Shown here piece by piece: positions 1 through 11,600 of a DNA stretch of 64,000 nt. The translations under genes were made by a program, and so were the position numbers. The notes below the pieces were generated by a model. That model searched no databases and had not been told where the DNA came from. It saw only the letters and a list, made by a program, of their open reading frames with translations. Source of the stretch: Babylonia areolata (lineage: Eukaryota > Mollusca > Gastropoda > Neogastropoda > Buccinidae); contig NC_134877.1 of the NCBI RefSeq assembly GCF_041734735.1, positions 68,983,192 to 69,047,191 on the forward strand, in the 5' to 3' direction. How positions within the stretch are numbered: position 1 is the first letter of the stretch; every line of letters begins with the position of its first letter.

Positions 1-2035
1 AAAAGGAGACAACAGTGAAGAAAGGGGAATGGACTGGGAAGGCAGAAAAAGGAGACAACAGTGAAGAAAGGGGAATGGACTGGGAAGGCAGAAAAAGTAG
101 ACAACAGTGAAGAAAGGGGAATGGACTGGGAAGGCAGGAAAAGGAGACAACAGTGAAGATAGAAAGGGGAAAGGACTGGGAAGGCAGGAAAAGGAGACAA
201 CAGTGAAGGAAGAAAGGGGAATGGACTGGGAAGGCAGAAAAAGGAGACAACAGTGAAGAAAGGGGAATGGACTGGGAAGGCAGAAAAAGGAGACAACAGT
301 GAAGAAAGGGGAATGGACTGGGAAGGCAGAAAAAGGAGACAACAGTGAAGGAAGAAAGGGGAATGGACTGGGAAGGCAGAAAAAGGAGACAACAGTGAAG
401 AAAGGGGAATGGACTGGGAAGGCAGGAAAAGGAGACAACAGTGAAGATAGAAAGGGGAAAGGACTGGGAAGGCAGGAAAAGGAGACAACAGTGAAGGAAG
501 AAAGGGGAATGGACTGGGAAGGCAGAAAAAGGAGACAACAGTGAAGAAAGGGGAATGGACTGGGAAGGCAGAAAAAGGAGACAACAGTGAAGAAAGGGGA
601 ATGGACTGGGAAGGCAGGAAAAGGAGGCAACAGTGAAGGAAGAAAGGGGAATGGACTGGGAAGGCAGAAAAAGGAGACAACAGTGAAGGAAGAAAGGGGA
701 ATGGACTGGGAAGGCAGAAAAAGGAGGCAACAGTGAAGGAAGAAAGGGGAATGGACTGGGAAGGCAGGAAAAGGAGACAACAGTGAAGATAGAAAGGGGA
801 AAGGACTGGGAAGGCAGGAAAAGGAGACAACAGTGAAGATAGAAAGGGGAAAGGACTGGGAAGGCAGAAAAAGGAGACAACAGTGAAGGAAGAAAGGGGA
901 ATGGACTGGGAAGGCAGAAAAAGGAGACAACAGTGAAGATAGAAAGGGGAATGGACTGGGAAGGCAGAAAAAGGAGACAACAGTGAAGATAGAAAGGGGA
1001 ATGGACTGGGAAGGCAGAAAAGGGAGACAACAGTGAAGATAGAAAGGGGAATGGACTGGGAAGGCAGAAAAGGGAGACAACAGTGAAGATAGAAAGGGGA
1101 ATGGACTGGGAAGGCAGGAAAAGGAGACAACAGTGAAGATAGAAAGGGGAATGGACTGGGAAGGCAGAAAAAGGAGACAACAGTGAAGGAAGAAAGGGGA
1201 ATGGACTGGGAAGGCAGAAAAAGGAGACAACAGTGAAGGAAGAAAGGGGAATGGACTGGGAAGGCAGAAAAAGGAGACAACAGTGAAGGAAGGGGAATGG
1301 ACTGGGAAGGCAGAAAAAGGAGACAACAGTGAAGATAGAAAGGGGAATGGACTGGGAAGGCAGAAAAGGGAGACAACAGTGAAGATAGAAAGGGGAATGG
1401 ACTGGGAAGGCAGAAAAGGGAGACAACAGTGAAGATAGAAAGGGGAATGGACTGGGAAGGCAGGAAATGGAGACAACAGTGAAGATAGAAAGGGGAATGG
1501 ACTGGGAAGGCAGAAAAAGGAGACAACAGTGAAGGAAGAAAGGGGAATGGACTGGGAAGGCAGAAAAAGGAGGCAACAGTGAAGGAAGAAAGGGGAATGG
1601 ACTGGGAAGGCAGAAAAAGGAGACAACAGTGAAGGAAGAAAGGGGAATGGACTGGGAAGGCAGAAAAAGGAGACAACAGTGAAGGAAGAAAGGGGAATGG
1701 ACTGGGAAGGCAGAAAAAGGAGACAACAGTGAAGGAAGAAAGGGGAATGGACTGGGAAGGCAGAAAAAGGAGACAACAGTGAAGGAAGAAAGGGGAATGG
1801 ACTGGGAAGGCAGAAAAAGGAGACAACAGTGAAGGAAGAAAGGGGAATGGACTGGGAAGGCAGAAAAAGGAGACAACAGTGAAGGAAGAAAGGGGAATGG
1901 ACTGGGAAGGCAGGAAAAGGAGACAACAGTGAAGACAGAAAGGGGAATGGACTGGGAAGGCAGAAAAAGGAGACAACAGTGAAGAAAGGGGAATGGACTG
2001 GGAAGGCAGAAAAGGGAGACAACAGTGAAGGAAGA
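1..2035. repeat. 46/50-bp purine-rich minisatellite (clean copy)
   Basis: About 41 tandem units begin at the first base, so the array continues leftward out of the window. Three unit types are seen: a 46-bp form starting gaagaaaggggaatgg, a 50-bp form starting gaaggaagaaagg and a 50-bp form starting gaagatagaaagg. All share actgggaaggcag and end in gacaacagt. The + strand is almost pure purine with few pyrimidines. Open frames through it in either direction are periodic translations of the unit, not genes. The same array, heavily degraded, is at 48198-51722. Confidence 0.95.
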
Positions 2036-2151
2036 AGAAAAGAAAAGGCAGAAACAAAGAGAGTGATAGAAAGAGGAAATTTCTATCACAAAATTTCCAG
2101 AAGGTGGGGATGCTGTTGATACTGAAAGACCCCCGGTATCCTACGGTAGAT

Positions 2152-2212
2152 ACACGCGCTCGCGCGCGTGCGTAAACGCACGCCCGCGCGTACGCCCGCA
2201 CGCGCATGCATG
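2152..2212. other. Alternating purine-pyrimidine tract (Z-DNA-prone)
   Basis: About 60 bases of alternating CG/CA/TG steps with several short palindromes (gcgcgc, gcatgc) lie between the minisatellite and the first SINE/LINE pieces. Alternating CG/CA sequence of this kind favours left-handed DNA under supercoiling; that it does so here is inference. The second copy is at 51845-51903. Confidence 0.6.
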
Positions 2213-2384
2213 GAAGGAATAGATGCTGATCCATTTATTACAAAATTTGATAGAATGGAGTGCTTCAATCATGTAGATACTACTTAAAAGGTGTTTTTTT
2301 TTCCAGATCTTGTTTCAAAGCGTTATTTGCGAGCAGGAGCTGTAGTTTGAAGCATGCAGGATGTCTGATACAGGTCTATAAAGT

Positions 2385-2521
2385 GGCTGAAAGGTTAAGT
2401 CTCATCGCCTTTTACTGACACCGGGGCGGTGAATTCAAACTCAGAGTCAAGGGCTTGGCAGAGGAAGGCGGGGCCCAGTTCTCTCCTTCCAGCCTTCCCC
2501 GACAAGTCAGGAGCCAGGTGC
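2385..2521 (-). mobile_element. SINE-B 3' part
   Basis: On the minus strand this is the 3' half of a tRNA-derived SINE seen again at 46060-46290 and around 62392-63200. Shared blocks are ggggcggtgaattca, ggcagaggaaggcggggccc and agtcaggagccaggt. The piece stops just past the last block. The matching 5' half, with tRNA-like promoter sequence, lies at 4165-4330, so LINE-derived DNA may have split one SINE. Confidence 0.6.
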
Positions 2522-2536
2522 AATGCTCGGACGGAA

Positions 2537-3030
2537 GAGCTTAGTGTGGTTCGTCCATCGGGATCGACGAGGACCATCTAGTCATCCTGGGGGCGGGTGG
2601 GTTGGGTTCTGTGGGTGCGCAGATGACTGGTCAGGCCAATCCGCGCCCGGAAGGTTCTGACGCAGTGTGGACAGGGGATGGTGGCGGCTGTCGGGGACTT
2701 GCTGGCACTGCTTTTCCTGGCCTGTCTACGTTGCTCTGCTGCAGCGATTCTGTTGGCCTCACAGGATTTGGCGCCTTTGTGGACAGCTGAACGCCACTTT
2801 GGTCTGTCCATTGCATTCAGCTCCCATGTGTTGTGGCTGATGTTGAAGGCCTTCAGAGAAGCTTTCAAAGTGTCTCTGAAGCGCTTCTTTTGGCCTCCAT
2901 GGGAGCGCTTGCCATGTTGGAGTTCGCCGTACAGCAGTTTCTTGGGGAGCCGGTGGTCTGGCATGCGAACTACATGGCCTGCCCAGCGCAGCTGGGCCTG
3001 CATCAAGATGGTGTAGATGCTGGGCAAGTT
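2537..3030 (-). mobile_element. RTE-like LINE 3' end fragment
   Basis: The minus frame 2578-3027 (149 codons) matches the C-terminus of the intact LINE at 34263-37613 almost residue for residue. It has the post-RT block LRWAGHVVRMPDHRLPKKLL, the KRSHGGQKKRFRDTLK block and a C-terminal C2H2 finger (CPHC, then HLRTH, spacing C-x2-C-x12-H-x3-H). The short 3' UTR (minus strand, 2577 down to about 2540) also matches the intact element's terminus. The 5' side is cut off at 3030, where another LINE tail begins. It is a dead 5'-truncated copy. Confidence 0.85.
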
Positions 3031-3034
3031 TGCC

Positions 3035-3227
3035 TAGTAGAATAGAATAGAATAGAATATGTCTTCATTATCAAGTGTACCGGGGTCACAAGGAATATTG
3101 GGGGGGATAGTATATAACAAGATACGAACATAAATCGAAAATCATACACAAACACAGATACAGTAGAAATAAGATACATACAAGTGCATATCAATATAAT
3201 AACTTGTGCATACTCACGCATCCACGC

Positions 3228-3308
<81 letters not shown>

Positions 3309-4018
3309 ACACACGTTTGAACAGAAGCTGCATATTACATGTGGATGGGGCTGATGACTAGATATTCAGGTAGATGGTTGTTGGTTGCACAATTGTATTT
3401 ATCACACTGGATTTGTTCGAGAGACAGGACATTGACTGCTTTGGGGAAAAGCTATTGGCGAAGCGACTGGTTTTCATCATACTTCTGTACCGTCGATCAG
3501 AGGGGAGCATCTCGAAAATCCCAAAAGCTGGATGTGATTCATCCTGGCTGATTGATTTTGCTTTTTTGAGTAGCCGCTTATGATATATGTCATCTAGAGA
3601 AGGTAGATGAGCCCTGGTAATCTTGGTGGCAGTTTTTACGATTCTGTTCAGGGCTGCGACTTCTGTCTTGGAAATGTTTCCGTACCAAACAGTAATAGCG
3701 AAGGTTAGCACACTTTCAATGACTGCTCAGTAGAAATCAACCATGATTTCTTTTCTAATTCCGAACTTTTTGAGGCGCCGAAGAAAGTACAGGCGCTGTT
3801 GTGCTTTCTTAACAATTTTTTCCGTATTTTTCTCCCATTTGAAATCGTTGGAAATGATCAGTCCGAGAAATTTAAAGTCGCTGATGATCTCTACTTGCTT
3901 GTCTTCAATGACAAGTGGTAAGGGGTCAGATCTGGTCTTCCTGAAATCTAGAACTAATTCTTTGGTTTTTGATACGTTGAGTTCTAAGTTGTTTTGATCA
4001 CACTAGCTGACAAGTTCG
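3035..4018 (-). mobile_element. Rex1/CR1-like LINE 3' fragment
   Basis: Read on the minus strand this gives the end of a reverse transcriptase: NLELNVSKTKELVLDFRK near 3990, then KFLGLIISNDFKW, AVIESVLTFAITVWYGN and EMLPSDRRYRSMMKTSRF. A stop codon interrupts the frame before AVIES. The last frame, 3358-3711, ends before a 3' UTR holding a (CA)n tract and a (TATTC)n tail at 3038-3058. The pentamer tail and the C-terminal block ELLPSGRRYR are shared in kind with the longer element at 21754-25198, so both belong to one clade. Calling it Rex1/CR1 is from remembered family motifs. Confidence 0.75.
3233..3314. repeat. (CA)n microsatellite
   Basis: About 80 bp of nearly pure CA repeat inside the 3' UTR of the LINE fragment. 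The second copy (52924-53010) has several interruptions. Confidence 0.95.
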
Positions 4019-4164
4019 TGTACTTCTTCCCTATATTTGACTCATCACTGTTCGTAGTATGGTCGTAACCCGCTACTAACTGTGTGTAGTATGGAACTGA
4101 CCAATGGCGTAATTCGGTCAACGTAGGCATTTAGTCACGTGTAACTGTCAAAAAGTTAAAACCG

Positions 4165-4330
4165 AGCAAAGCAGTTGGGATGGGGTGGGGTGAGTGACTG
4201 ACGAAAATCAGGTCAAGTGCCTTTACCAAGGACAAAACGCTATGCCGAAACGGGGACTCAAACTCGCACCACTGGGTCACAAATCCAACGCCTGAACTAT
4301 GCGATCACAGCGAGCCAAGTCTTTGCGGAG
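4165..4330 (-). mobile_element. SINE-B 5' part with tRNA-like head
   Basis: The minus strand reads from a head with ttcaggcgttggat through a degenerate B box near gagtccccgttt to the central block aaggcacttgacctgat. These match the order in the SINE-B copies at 46060-46290 and 62983-63200. A SINE head without its tail is unusual, because truncation normally removes the 5' end. It may pair with the tail at 2385-2521. Confidence 0.55.
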
Positions 4331-4612
4331 TGCAGTTCTCTAATTTCACAAGACATTTTGGACAAGACAAAATGAAGTGGGCGTCTGTTTCAGTGTGACA
4401 GACCTACCTCCAAGGCGGACAGTCAAATTTTATTTCCCGTGCATTTTTCTCATAGACAGAATGTGTGGATCTTTAAAACGGTGACACGCCTAAATCTCAA
4501 ACGAGTTTTAAGATGTTCTAATCCTGATTATGTTTAACCCCTAGACTACTGAACTTTGGTATAAAGTGCGGCGTGAATTTGAAGTGAATTTTATCATGTG
4601 TGTGTGTGTGTG

Positions 4613-4671
<59 letters not shown>

Positions 4672-4989
4672 TGTGTGTGTGCGCGCGCGCTTTTAAGTGG
4701 TGTAATTGAACAGAAGTAGTGCAATCACAGGAGGATCAATTTCCAATAGGAAATGGTGAACGACATCCGGACTTCAGTAAGGTGACAGCCCTTCACAGAT
4801 GAGCATACGTGTAAGCAGAAGTGAAGGGGTTAATGTGTTTGAATATTGGGCTACTACTAAAGAAAGAGAGAGTTTAAAAATAATAATAATATAAAACGAC
4901 AGAGTTAAAGGGGCATAAACAGACAGACAGACAGGCTGAGGATAATGTACAGCCTGTTGTTGAATAAAATGGTGGTGTCACCAGTGATC
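4331..4989. other. Intergenic, GT tract only
   Basis: I see no coding signal. The stretch holds a (GT)n tract at about 4598-4682 ending in gcgcgcgc, an AT-rich segment with (TAA)n, and a triple gacag. It ends at the piggyBac boundary at 4990. Confidence 0.7.
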
Positions 4990-5394
4990 TTAACCCCTTC
5001 ACTGCTAGTACGATTTGCTATGGGCTATGCTGAGAAAATGTTCAGAAAAAACAGGAAAAACACGCCAATGATTTTAATTTGCTTATATTTCAAAAAGTAC
5101 TGAAGATAAGTGCATAAAAGTATATATCAAATGAAAGGAAAATGAACCAAGATTTTGTTTTTGATACTCACATGTTCAAATAATGAGTCAATCTGACAGA
5201 AAAATTCCATCAAATGCATTAATAAAAAAAATTGGGACTGTCATTCCATCATTTAGGTGCTACAATATCAACCAGGTTATCAACCCTGTCTTTCTTGTGA
5301 CTGTTGTGATCAACCACACACACTGTCAAGGCTGAGCAACAGTGTCCAGGTGCAAAAGACTCCAACACAGTCCACACAAAGAATGAAAAGGGGT

Positions 5395-5990
5395 GTACTC
5401 ACCCAGGATCTACCGCCAGTAAAAACGCTGTGTGGGGGTACTTGCAGAAACAGTCTTCAAGACACAGTGCTGGTTTGCTGGGGCTGTCTGGGCAGTAGAA
5501 CCCCACACCCTTTCTTTGTCCTTTCTTCCAGCAGACTCCTGCACCTCCTTTGTGGCCAGGCCTTCTGTGGGGTAGGTTGGATGAAGTGTCGTCCACACAA
5601 GACAAAAAGCGTGGTCATCTTTAGCAGTGTCTTGGTCACCAAAAATCATGGCACTAATTACATCCTTCTGAAGTCCAGGAGTGTACTGCTGTTGCCTGCT
5701 TTTTTGTAGAGGATGTGTGCATTCAGCATGGCAATTTGTAGAAAATGCACACACAGCTATTTGTACCACTTCAAGGTTTTCCTTGTGACATCGTAGGGCT
5801 GCAGCTGTTGGTCATGATGGTCCATGGCACCCATGTTTTTGTTGTAATCCAGAATTGCTGGAGGCTTGTTTACTGCCTTTTGGTCTTGCTGCTGCTGGTC
5901 TTCAGTTGTAGGTTTGTGGCAAGTTGTCAGCTCCAGATGGTCCAGGATGAACATCATGATCATCAGCATGCTGCATACCTGAAACACATT
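5395..5990 (-). pseudogene. piggyBac transposase C-terminal remnant
   Basis: Minus-strand frames give PAILDYNKNMGAMDHHDQQ then YDVTRKTLKWYK, the conserved block after the catalytic core of piggyBac transposases. Then comes QKDVISAMIFGDQ and a cysteine-rich tail (FYCPDSPSKPALCLEDCFCK) that resembles the family's C-terminal zinc-binding region. The pieces lie in different frames, so the gene is broken by indels. Some of these may be assembly errors, as the second copy (55080-55735) differs by single bases. The sequence just upstream has a plausible splice acceptor (tgtgtttcag), so this may have been a separate exon. Confidence 0.75.
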
Positions 5991-6104
5991 GCATAAAAGA
6001 CTAAGTCTGTTGGTTTGTTTTTTTTTGTTTTTTGTTTTTTTTTTTACATATAAAAAGATCATGAAATGGTACCATTTTATTTCTGATTGTTTTCAGAAGC
6101 TGAA

Positions 6105-6363
6105 ATACAAACACACACATACCTACCCCACCCCCCAAAACACACACACACTGAAACTGGTTCATGGTATGCCACACCCCCTTCATTCTCTCTTTCTCAT
6201 ACAAAACAAAATGACAACACACACACCCACACACACACCACACACACACACTTCTACAAGTGTTGCATTTACAAAGTAATTTAGACACACAGTTCTGTAT
6301 ATCATTCTCTGATTTCAGTTTTATAAACATCATCTCTTCCCCCCCCCCCCACCCCCCACCTCC

Positions 6364-6398
<35 letters not shown>

Positions 6399-6400
6399 AC
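6105..6400. repeat. CA-rich and CT-rich tracts inside the piggyBac element
   Basis: Several CA runs, a C homopolymer near 6340 and a (CT)n(CA)n run at 6361-6398 fill the space where the transposase core is missing. Reading frames here are low-complexity translations. Confidence 0.9.
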
Positions 6401-6689
6401 AACACTACAATAACAACAACAAACCAATACACACTCAGGAACGAACACACAGAAAGCTGCAGGCGAGCGACACACGCTGTCATCAACAGTGAGCCAGCCA
6501 GCAAGCCACGGCCCCCTGGCTGTGATGGTCACACACAGTAACCCCACGGACTGACTCTCACTCACACACCACTGAATCCAGTGACTGACGAAGCCACTTA
6601 CCACAGCTAAAACACATTCAAAACACACACAATGCAGTCATATTCATTGTTAACAACAAACGGAGAGCAAATAATAAACTGACAAACCT

Positions 6690-6919
6690 CGAAACACCAC
6701 ACCTGCATCTGCATCAGCTGAGCTTGCTTGACTTCAGTTTCGTCACCACAACGCCACCTCCACCCCCCACCATGTCAAAATCAGGCGTCTTCTAGGCATC
6801 AATTTCAACGCAGTTCTGTCTCATATCAGTCCACAATCTTCATCTCTACTGTTTGCATCGCCGAAAGAATTCTTTCAATCCAAGTGCAAGTGGTTTGGAG
6901 TTTGTCTGCGTTCAGCCAT
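6690..6919 (-). pseudogene. piggyBac transposase N-terminal remnant
   Basis: The start codon at 6919 opens a frame beginning MAERRQTQTLALVLKEFF that is rich in Asp and Glu (best read in the cleaner copy at 56373-56582, where it continues ELREIDAEDADFDNGGG). piggyBac transposases usually begin with an acidic, poorly ordered segment. The frame ends at a plausible donor (gcag|gtgggt in the other copy). In this copy extra bases disturb the frame. Confidence 0.55.
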
Positions 6920-7189
6920 GGCTTTGCAAACCACAAACTTGAGCTTCCGTACAAACTGCAAAACTTTCGCCATAAATATGACACTCAATGAATAAATTAG
7001 GTATGGAACTCAGGAGATAAAGAGCTCTCAGGGGAGCTAATTTAATGGTTAGCAGACCTGTATTTTCTGTAATGCGGGACTCGAAACATGGAACGTTGTA
7101 ACATGACGTACGGCGCACGTCAATACAGCATTGCTGAGCGACATTTCATGACGTACCGCCGTACGTCAACAGCGCAGTCAAGAGGTTAA

Positions 7190-7280
7190 ATCAGTGTCAC
7201 TTGTTGAGTTTCAACCATTCAAGGTTTACAGCTAATGGCATTAAACACTTTCAGTGTTCAGTGTTCAACCAGCCAACGGC

Positions 7281-7317
<37 letters not shown>

Positions 7318-7427
7318 ATCTACTGACGGTAATATAGAGTCAACTACATTTCTTCGGAAAATGACAACCTCGTTCTATGACTCATTAAACGCGCGCGTGC
7401 CAGAATGTGTGCGTGCTAGTGTGTGCA

Positions 7428-7481
<54 letters not shown>

Positions 7482-7556
7482 CGCGCGCGTATGTGTTTAC
7501 GTGCCAGAATGTGTGCGTGCTAGTGTGTGCATGCGTGTTTGTGTGTGTTCGTCTTC

Positions 7557-7617
<61 letters not shown>

Positions 7618-8235
7618 GTGTGTGTGTGTGTGCGTGCGTATATGTGTGTGTGTCCGTGCGTGCGTATGTGTGTACGTGCCAGTGTGTGTGTGCATGCCAG
7701 TGTGTGTGTGTGTGTGTTCCTTCTTTTGTTTTATGTCTTTCCACAATTATGATGTGCCTGTCTGTCTGTCTGTCTGTCTGCCTGTATGTGTATGTGTGCA
7801 CGTGTCTGTGTGCACGTGCACTTTGCGTGTGTGTGTGTTGGCGAGGGCAAGTAACCCGGGCATTGCACGCATAATGATGTCTCCCCATCCCGGTTCTTGT
7901 TCTCACTCTCTCTCTTAATTATCACCCTGCCATTGTGGCGCCGACTGTCGCCAGGCTTCATAAGTCATTTTCATGGGCCTTCCATACGATACACATCAAT
8001 GCCATCTGTTTAACCACCAATTTTGCTTTTATGGGAAAAAAAAACAGTATGGATTTTCTCTTTTAAATTGTCCACGTGTACTATTGAGTTTAACGACCTG
8101 TCGGCTAGTATCCATAAGGTCGGGCATTTTTTTTGCTTGTTTGTTTTTTACCTAAAAGAATCGAATCAGACTGCAGGGAATAACAGTGGTCAATTTTCTT
8201 TATAACAGCAATTGTCAGTTTATTGTTCGTAGTGG
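7190..8235. repeat. CT and GT microsatellites, no gene
   Basis: (CT)n at about 7283-7313 is followed by long GT tracts at 7430-7480 and 7559-7720, broken by gcgcgcgc and cgtgccagaatgtgtgcgtg, which occurs twice. The rest, to 8235, has no coding signal I can support. The Cys/Val and Thr/His frames are GT/CA translations. Confidence 0.9.
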
Positions 8236-8239
8236 TGGT

Positions 8240-8645
8240 CAGTAGTGTTGTGACGTTTGAGGTGGACGACCAGTTGTTCTGATTGCAGGGTTGATGTTCG
8301 GATTGAAGGGTTGACCAGTTGTTCGGATTGCAGGTTGATGTTCGGATTGCAGGGTTGACCAGTTGTTCTGATTGCAGGGTTGATGTTCGGATTGGCAGGG
8401 TTGAAGTTCGGATGCAGGGTTTTGTTCGGATTGCAGGTTAGTTCGGATTGAGGTTTTTACCAGTTGTTCTGATTGCAGGGTTTTGTTTTGATTTCAAGGG
8501 TTTATGTTCGGATTGCGGGGTTTATGTTCGGGTTTTCAGGGTTTATTTTGGATTGCAGGGTTTGTTCGGGTTGCAGGGTTCATGTTGGATTGAAGGGGTT
8601 TACCCCGTTTTTCTGATTTCGGGGTTGGTTTTAACGAACCTGGCT
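8240..8645. repeat. 20-bp minisatellite (partly degraded copy)
   Basis: Tandem units contain gttcggattgcagggttgat, with some units extended by gaccagttgttctg. From about 8385 bases are dropped and extra T or G bases appear. The clean copy at 57920-58290 gives the true unit. Confidence 0.85.
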
Positions 8646-8649
8646 TTTC

Positions 8650-11600
8650 TCCTTTAAAGGGTTTGGGTGTTGGTGATGGGAGTGGATGTTTAGTGATGAG
8701 GGCGGATGTTGTGAAGGGGGCTGGATGTTTAAGTGAAGGCTGGGTTGTGTGATGGGGGCTGGTTTGAGTGATGGGGGTTTGGGTGTTGGGAAGGGGTTTT
8801 GGGTGTTGTGAAGGGGTCTGGTGTTTGGGATGGGGTCTGGGGTTGAGTGATGGGGTCTGGGGTTGTGAAGGGGTCTGGTTTTGTGAAGGGGGCTGGAGTT
8901 GGATGGGGTTTGGGGTTGTGAAGGGGTCTGGAGTTGGGTGATGGGGGGGTGGTTGTTGGTGTGGGGTTGGAGTTTTTGGGTGGGGGTTTGGGTGTTGTAA
9001 GGGTCGGGGAATTGTGGAGGGGTTGGATGTTCAGGATGGGGTTGGAGTTGTGATGAGGTTGGATGTTGGGGATGGGGCCCCGGAGTTTTAGTGTGGGGTC
9101 TGGATGTTTGATGGGGGCTGGATGTTGAGTGATGGGGCTGGGGGGTCGTGATGGGGGCTGGATGTTGTGATGGGGCTGGATGTTGTGATGGGGTCTGGTT
9201 GTTGTGTGGGGGGGAGTTTTTGAGGGGTCTGGATGTTTTGATGGGGTTGGATGTTGTGATGAGGTTGGAAGTTGATGGGGGTTGGTGTTGGAGGGGGCTG
9301 GGTGTTGTGTTTATGGGTCTGGTTTTTGAGTGAGGGGTCTGGATGTTGATGATGGGGTCTGGAGTTGTGTATGGGGTTGGAGTTGTGTGAAGGGGGGTTG
9401 GATGTTGGTGATGGGGGCTGGATGTTGTGTGATGGGTCTGGTGTTTAGTATGGGGGTTGGGGTTGTGAAGGGGTTGGAGTTGATGGGGTTTTGGATGTTG
9501 TGAAGGGGTCTGGATGTTGAGTGATGGGGGGGCTGGTGTTTTGAAGGGGCTGGGTGTTGTGTGATGGGGGTTTGGTGTTTATGTGGGGTCTGGTGTTTTA
9601 GTGAGGGTTCTGGAGTTTATGATGGGGGGTTTTGGAAGGGGTTGGAGTTTTATGGGGTTGGATGTTGTTTGAAGGGGTCGGGGTTTTAAGGGCTGGATTT
9701 TGGGGTGGGGGTGGATGGTTTAAGGGGTGGATGTTGATGTGGGGTTGGATGTTGAGTGTGGGGTTTGGATGTTGTGATGGGTCTGGATGTTGGTGAAAAG
9801 GGGTTTGGTGTTTTGGAGGGGGGGGAGGGGGCGGGGTTGGTAAGGGGTTGGATTTTAGTGATGGGGTCTGGATGTTGTGATGGGGTCTGGATTTGGTGAT
9901 GGGTCTGGGGTTTTGTGAAGGGGTCTGGATTTGAGTGAGGGGTTTGGATGTTGGTTGGGGTCTGGGATTTGGTGTGGGGGGTTTGGTGTTGGGGATGGGG
10001 TCTGGATTTGGTGATGGGGGCTGGATGTTGTGAAAGGGGGGGGATGTTTAGGGGGGTCTGGAGTTTGGGGATGGGGTTGGGTGTTGGTGATGGGTCTGGA
10101 TGTTGTGAAGGGGGCTGGATGTTGGTGATGGGGTTGGGTGTTTTTGAGGGGGCTGGATGTTGATGTGGGGTCTGGATGTTTGATGGGTTGGGTGTTGTTG
10201 ATTTTTTTTTGGGGTTGGATGTTTGGTGAGGGGTTGGGTTTGAGGTGGGGTCGGATGTTGAGTGTGGGGTCTGGGTGTTTTGGGGGTTGGGTTTTGAAAG
10301 GGGGTTGGTGTTGTGGGGGTTTGGGTTGGGATGGGGTCTAGGGGTTGTTTTTGGTGTGGGGGGTCTGGGTGTTTAGTGTGGGGTCGGTTTGTGAAGGGGT
10401 CTGGAGGGGTTTGGGGGTGAAGGGTCTGGTGTTGGGGTGGGGTTGATTTGTGGAAGGGGTCGGGTGTTATGATGGGGGGCGGGTGTTGAGGATGGGGTCT
10501 TTGATTGTTGGTGATGGGGTCTGGTTTGTGATGGGGTCTGGATGTTGTGAAGGGGTTGGATGTTGAGTGATGGGTCTGGATGTTGTGTGATGGGGCTGGA
10601 TGTTGGGGAGGGGTCTGGGTGTTATGATGGGTCTGGATGTTGTGATGGGGGTCTGGGGTTTTGGGGAAGGGGTCTGGATGTTGAGTGATGTGGTTGGTGT
10701 TAGTGAAGGGGGCTGGTGTTGGTGATGGGGTCGGATGTTGTGAAGGGGTCTGGATGTTATGAGGGTTGGATGTTTATTGGGGTTGGGTGTTGGAAGGGGT
10801 CTGGTGTTGAGTGTGGGGGTCTGGGTGTTGTGAAGGGGGTTTGGGTGTTAGTGATGGGGTCTGATTTGTGAAGGGGTCTGGGTGTTTAGTGAGGGGGCTG
10901 GGTTTGTGAAGGGGGCTGGATGTTTGGGGATGGGGTCGGATGTTGAGTGTGGGTCTGGATTTGGGGAGGGGTCTGGATGTTAGTGATTGGGGGCGGGTTT
11001 TAAGGGTCTGGGGATTGGTTGGGGAGTGGGGTTTGGGTTTGGTTTGGGGGGAAAAGGGGGGAAATTTGTTATGGGGGATGTTTAGTGATGGGGGGCGGGT
11101 TTTTAAAGGGGTTTTTAAATTTTGGGGGGGGGAAGATTTGGGGCTGGGTGTTGTGAAGGGGGCCGGATGTTTTAAAGGGGGGGTGTTTTTTAGGTTGGAT
11201 TTTTTTAAAGGGGGCGGATGTTTTTGGGGGGTCTATTATATGGGGTTTGGGGTTTTGGGGGGCTGGGTTTTTAGTTGATGTTGATGGGGTCTGGGTTTTA
11301 AATTTGGGGATGTTTTATGGGGTTGATGTTTGAGGGGGGTTATTTAAAAGGGTCTATTTTTTGGGGGGTTTGGGTGTTGTGAAGGGGTCTGGAGTGGTGA
11401 TGGGGGGGATGTTGTGAAAGGGGTTGGATGTTGGAGGGGTTGGAGTTGGTGATGGGGTTGGATGTTTTGAAGGGTTGGGTTTTTTTTTTTTTTTTTGTTT
11501 TTTTTTTTTTTTTTTTTTTTTTTGGGGGTTTTTTTTTTTTTTTTTTTGTTTTTTTTTTTTTTTTTTTTATTTTTTTTGGGGTTTTTTTTTTTTTGGGGGT

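Larger units (their letters stand above)
4990..7189 (-). mobile_element. piggyBac DNA transposon, internally deleted
   Basis: TTAA lies at both ends (4990-4993 and 7186-7189), the target duplication of piggyBac elements. The next bases are inverted repeats: ccccttcactgc on the left and, reading inward on the minus strand, cctcttgactgc on the right. The minus strand encodes an acidic N-terminus starting MAERRQTQTLALVL at 6919 and a C-terminus from about 5990 to 5395. The catalytic DDD core is absent between them, replaced by a T-rich, CA-rich and CT-rich spacer. The element spans about 2.2 kb. It cannot make its own transposase. The second copy is at 54672-56851. Confidence 0.8.

Noticed and set aside
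1-2035. Possible CRISPR array (regular units)
   Set aside because: Units are contiguous without unique spacers, the setting is eukaryotic and no cas-like gene is present. The other arrays fail the same test.
7423-7918. Cys/Val-rich and Thr/His-rich frames in GT/CA tracts, also at 3003-3314, 57066-57609 and 41064-41351
   Set aside because: Simple dinucleotide repeats open several frames at once; run lengths differ between the two contig copies.
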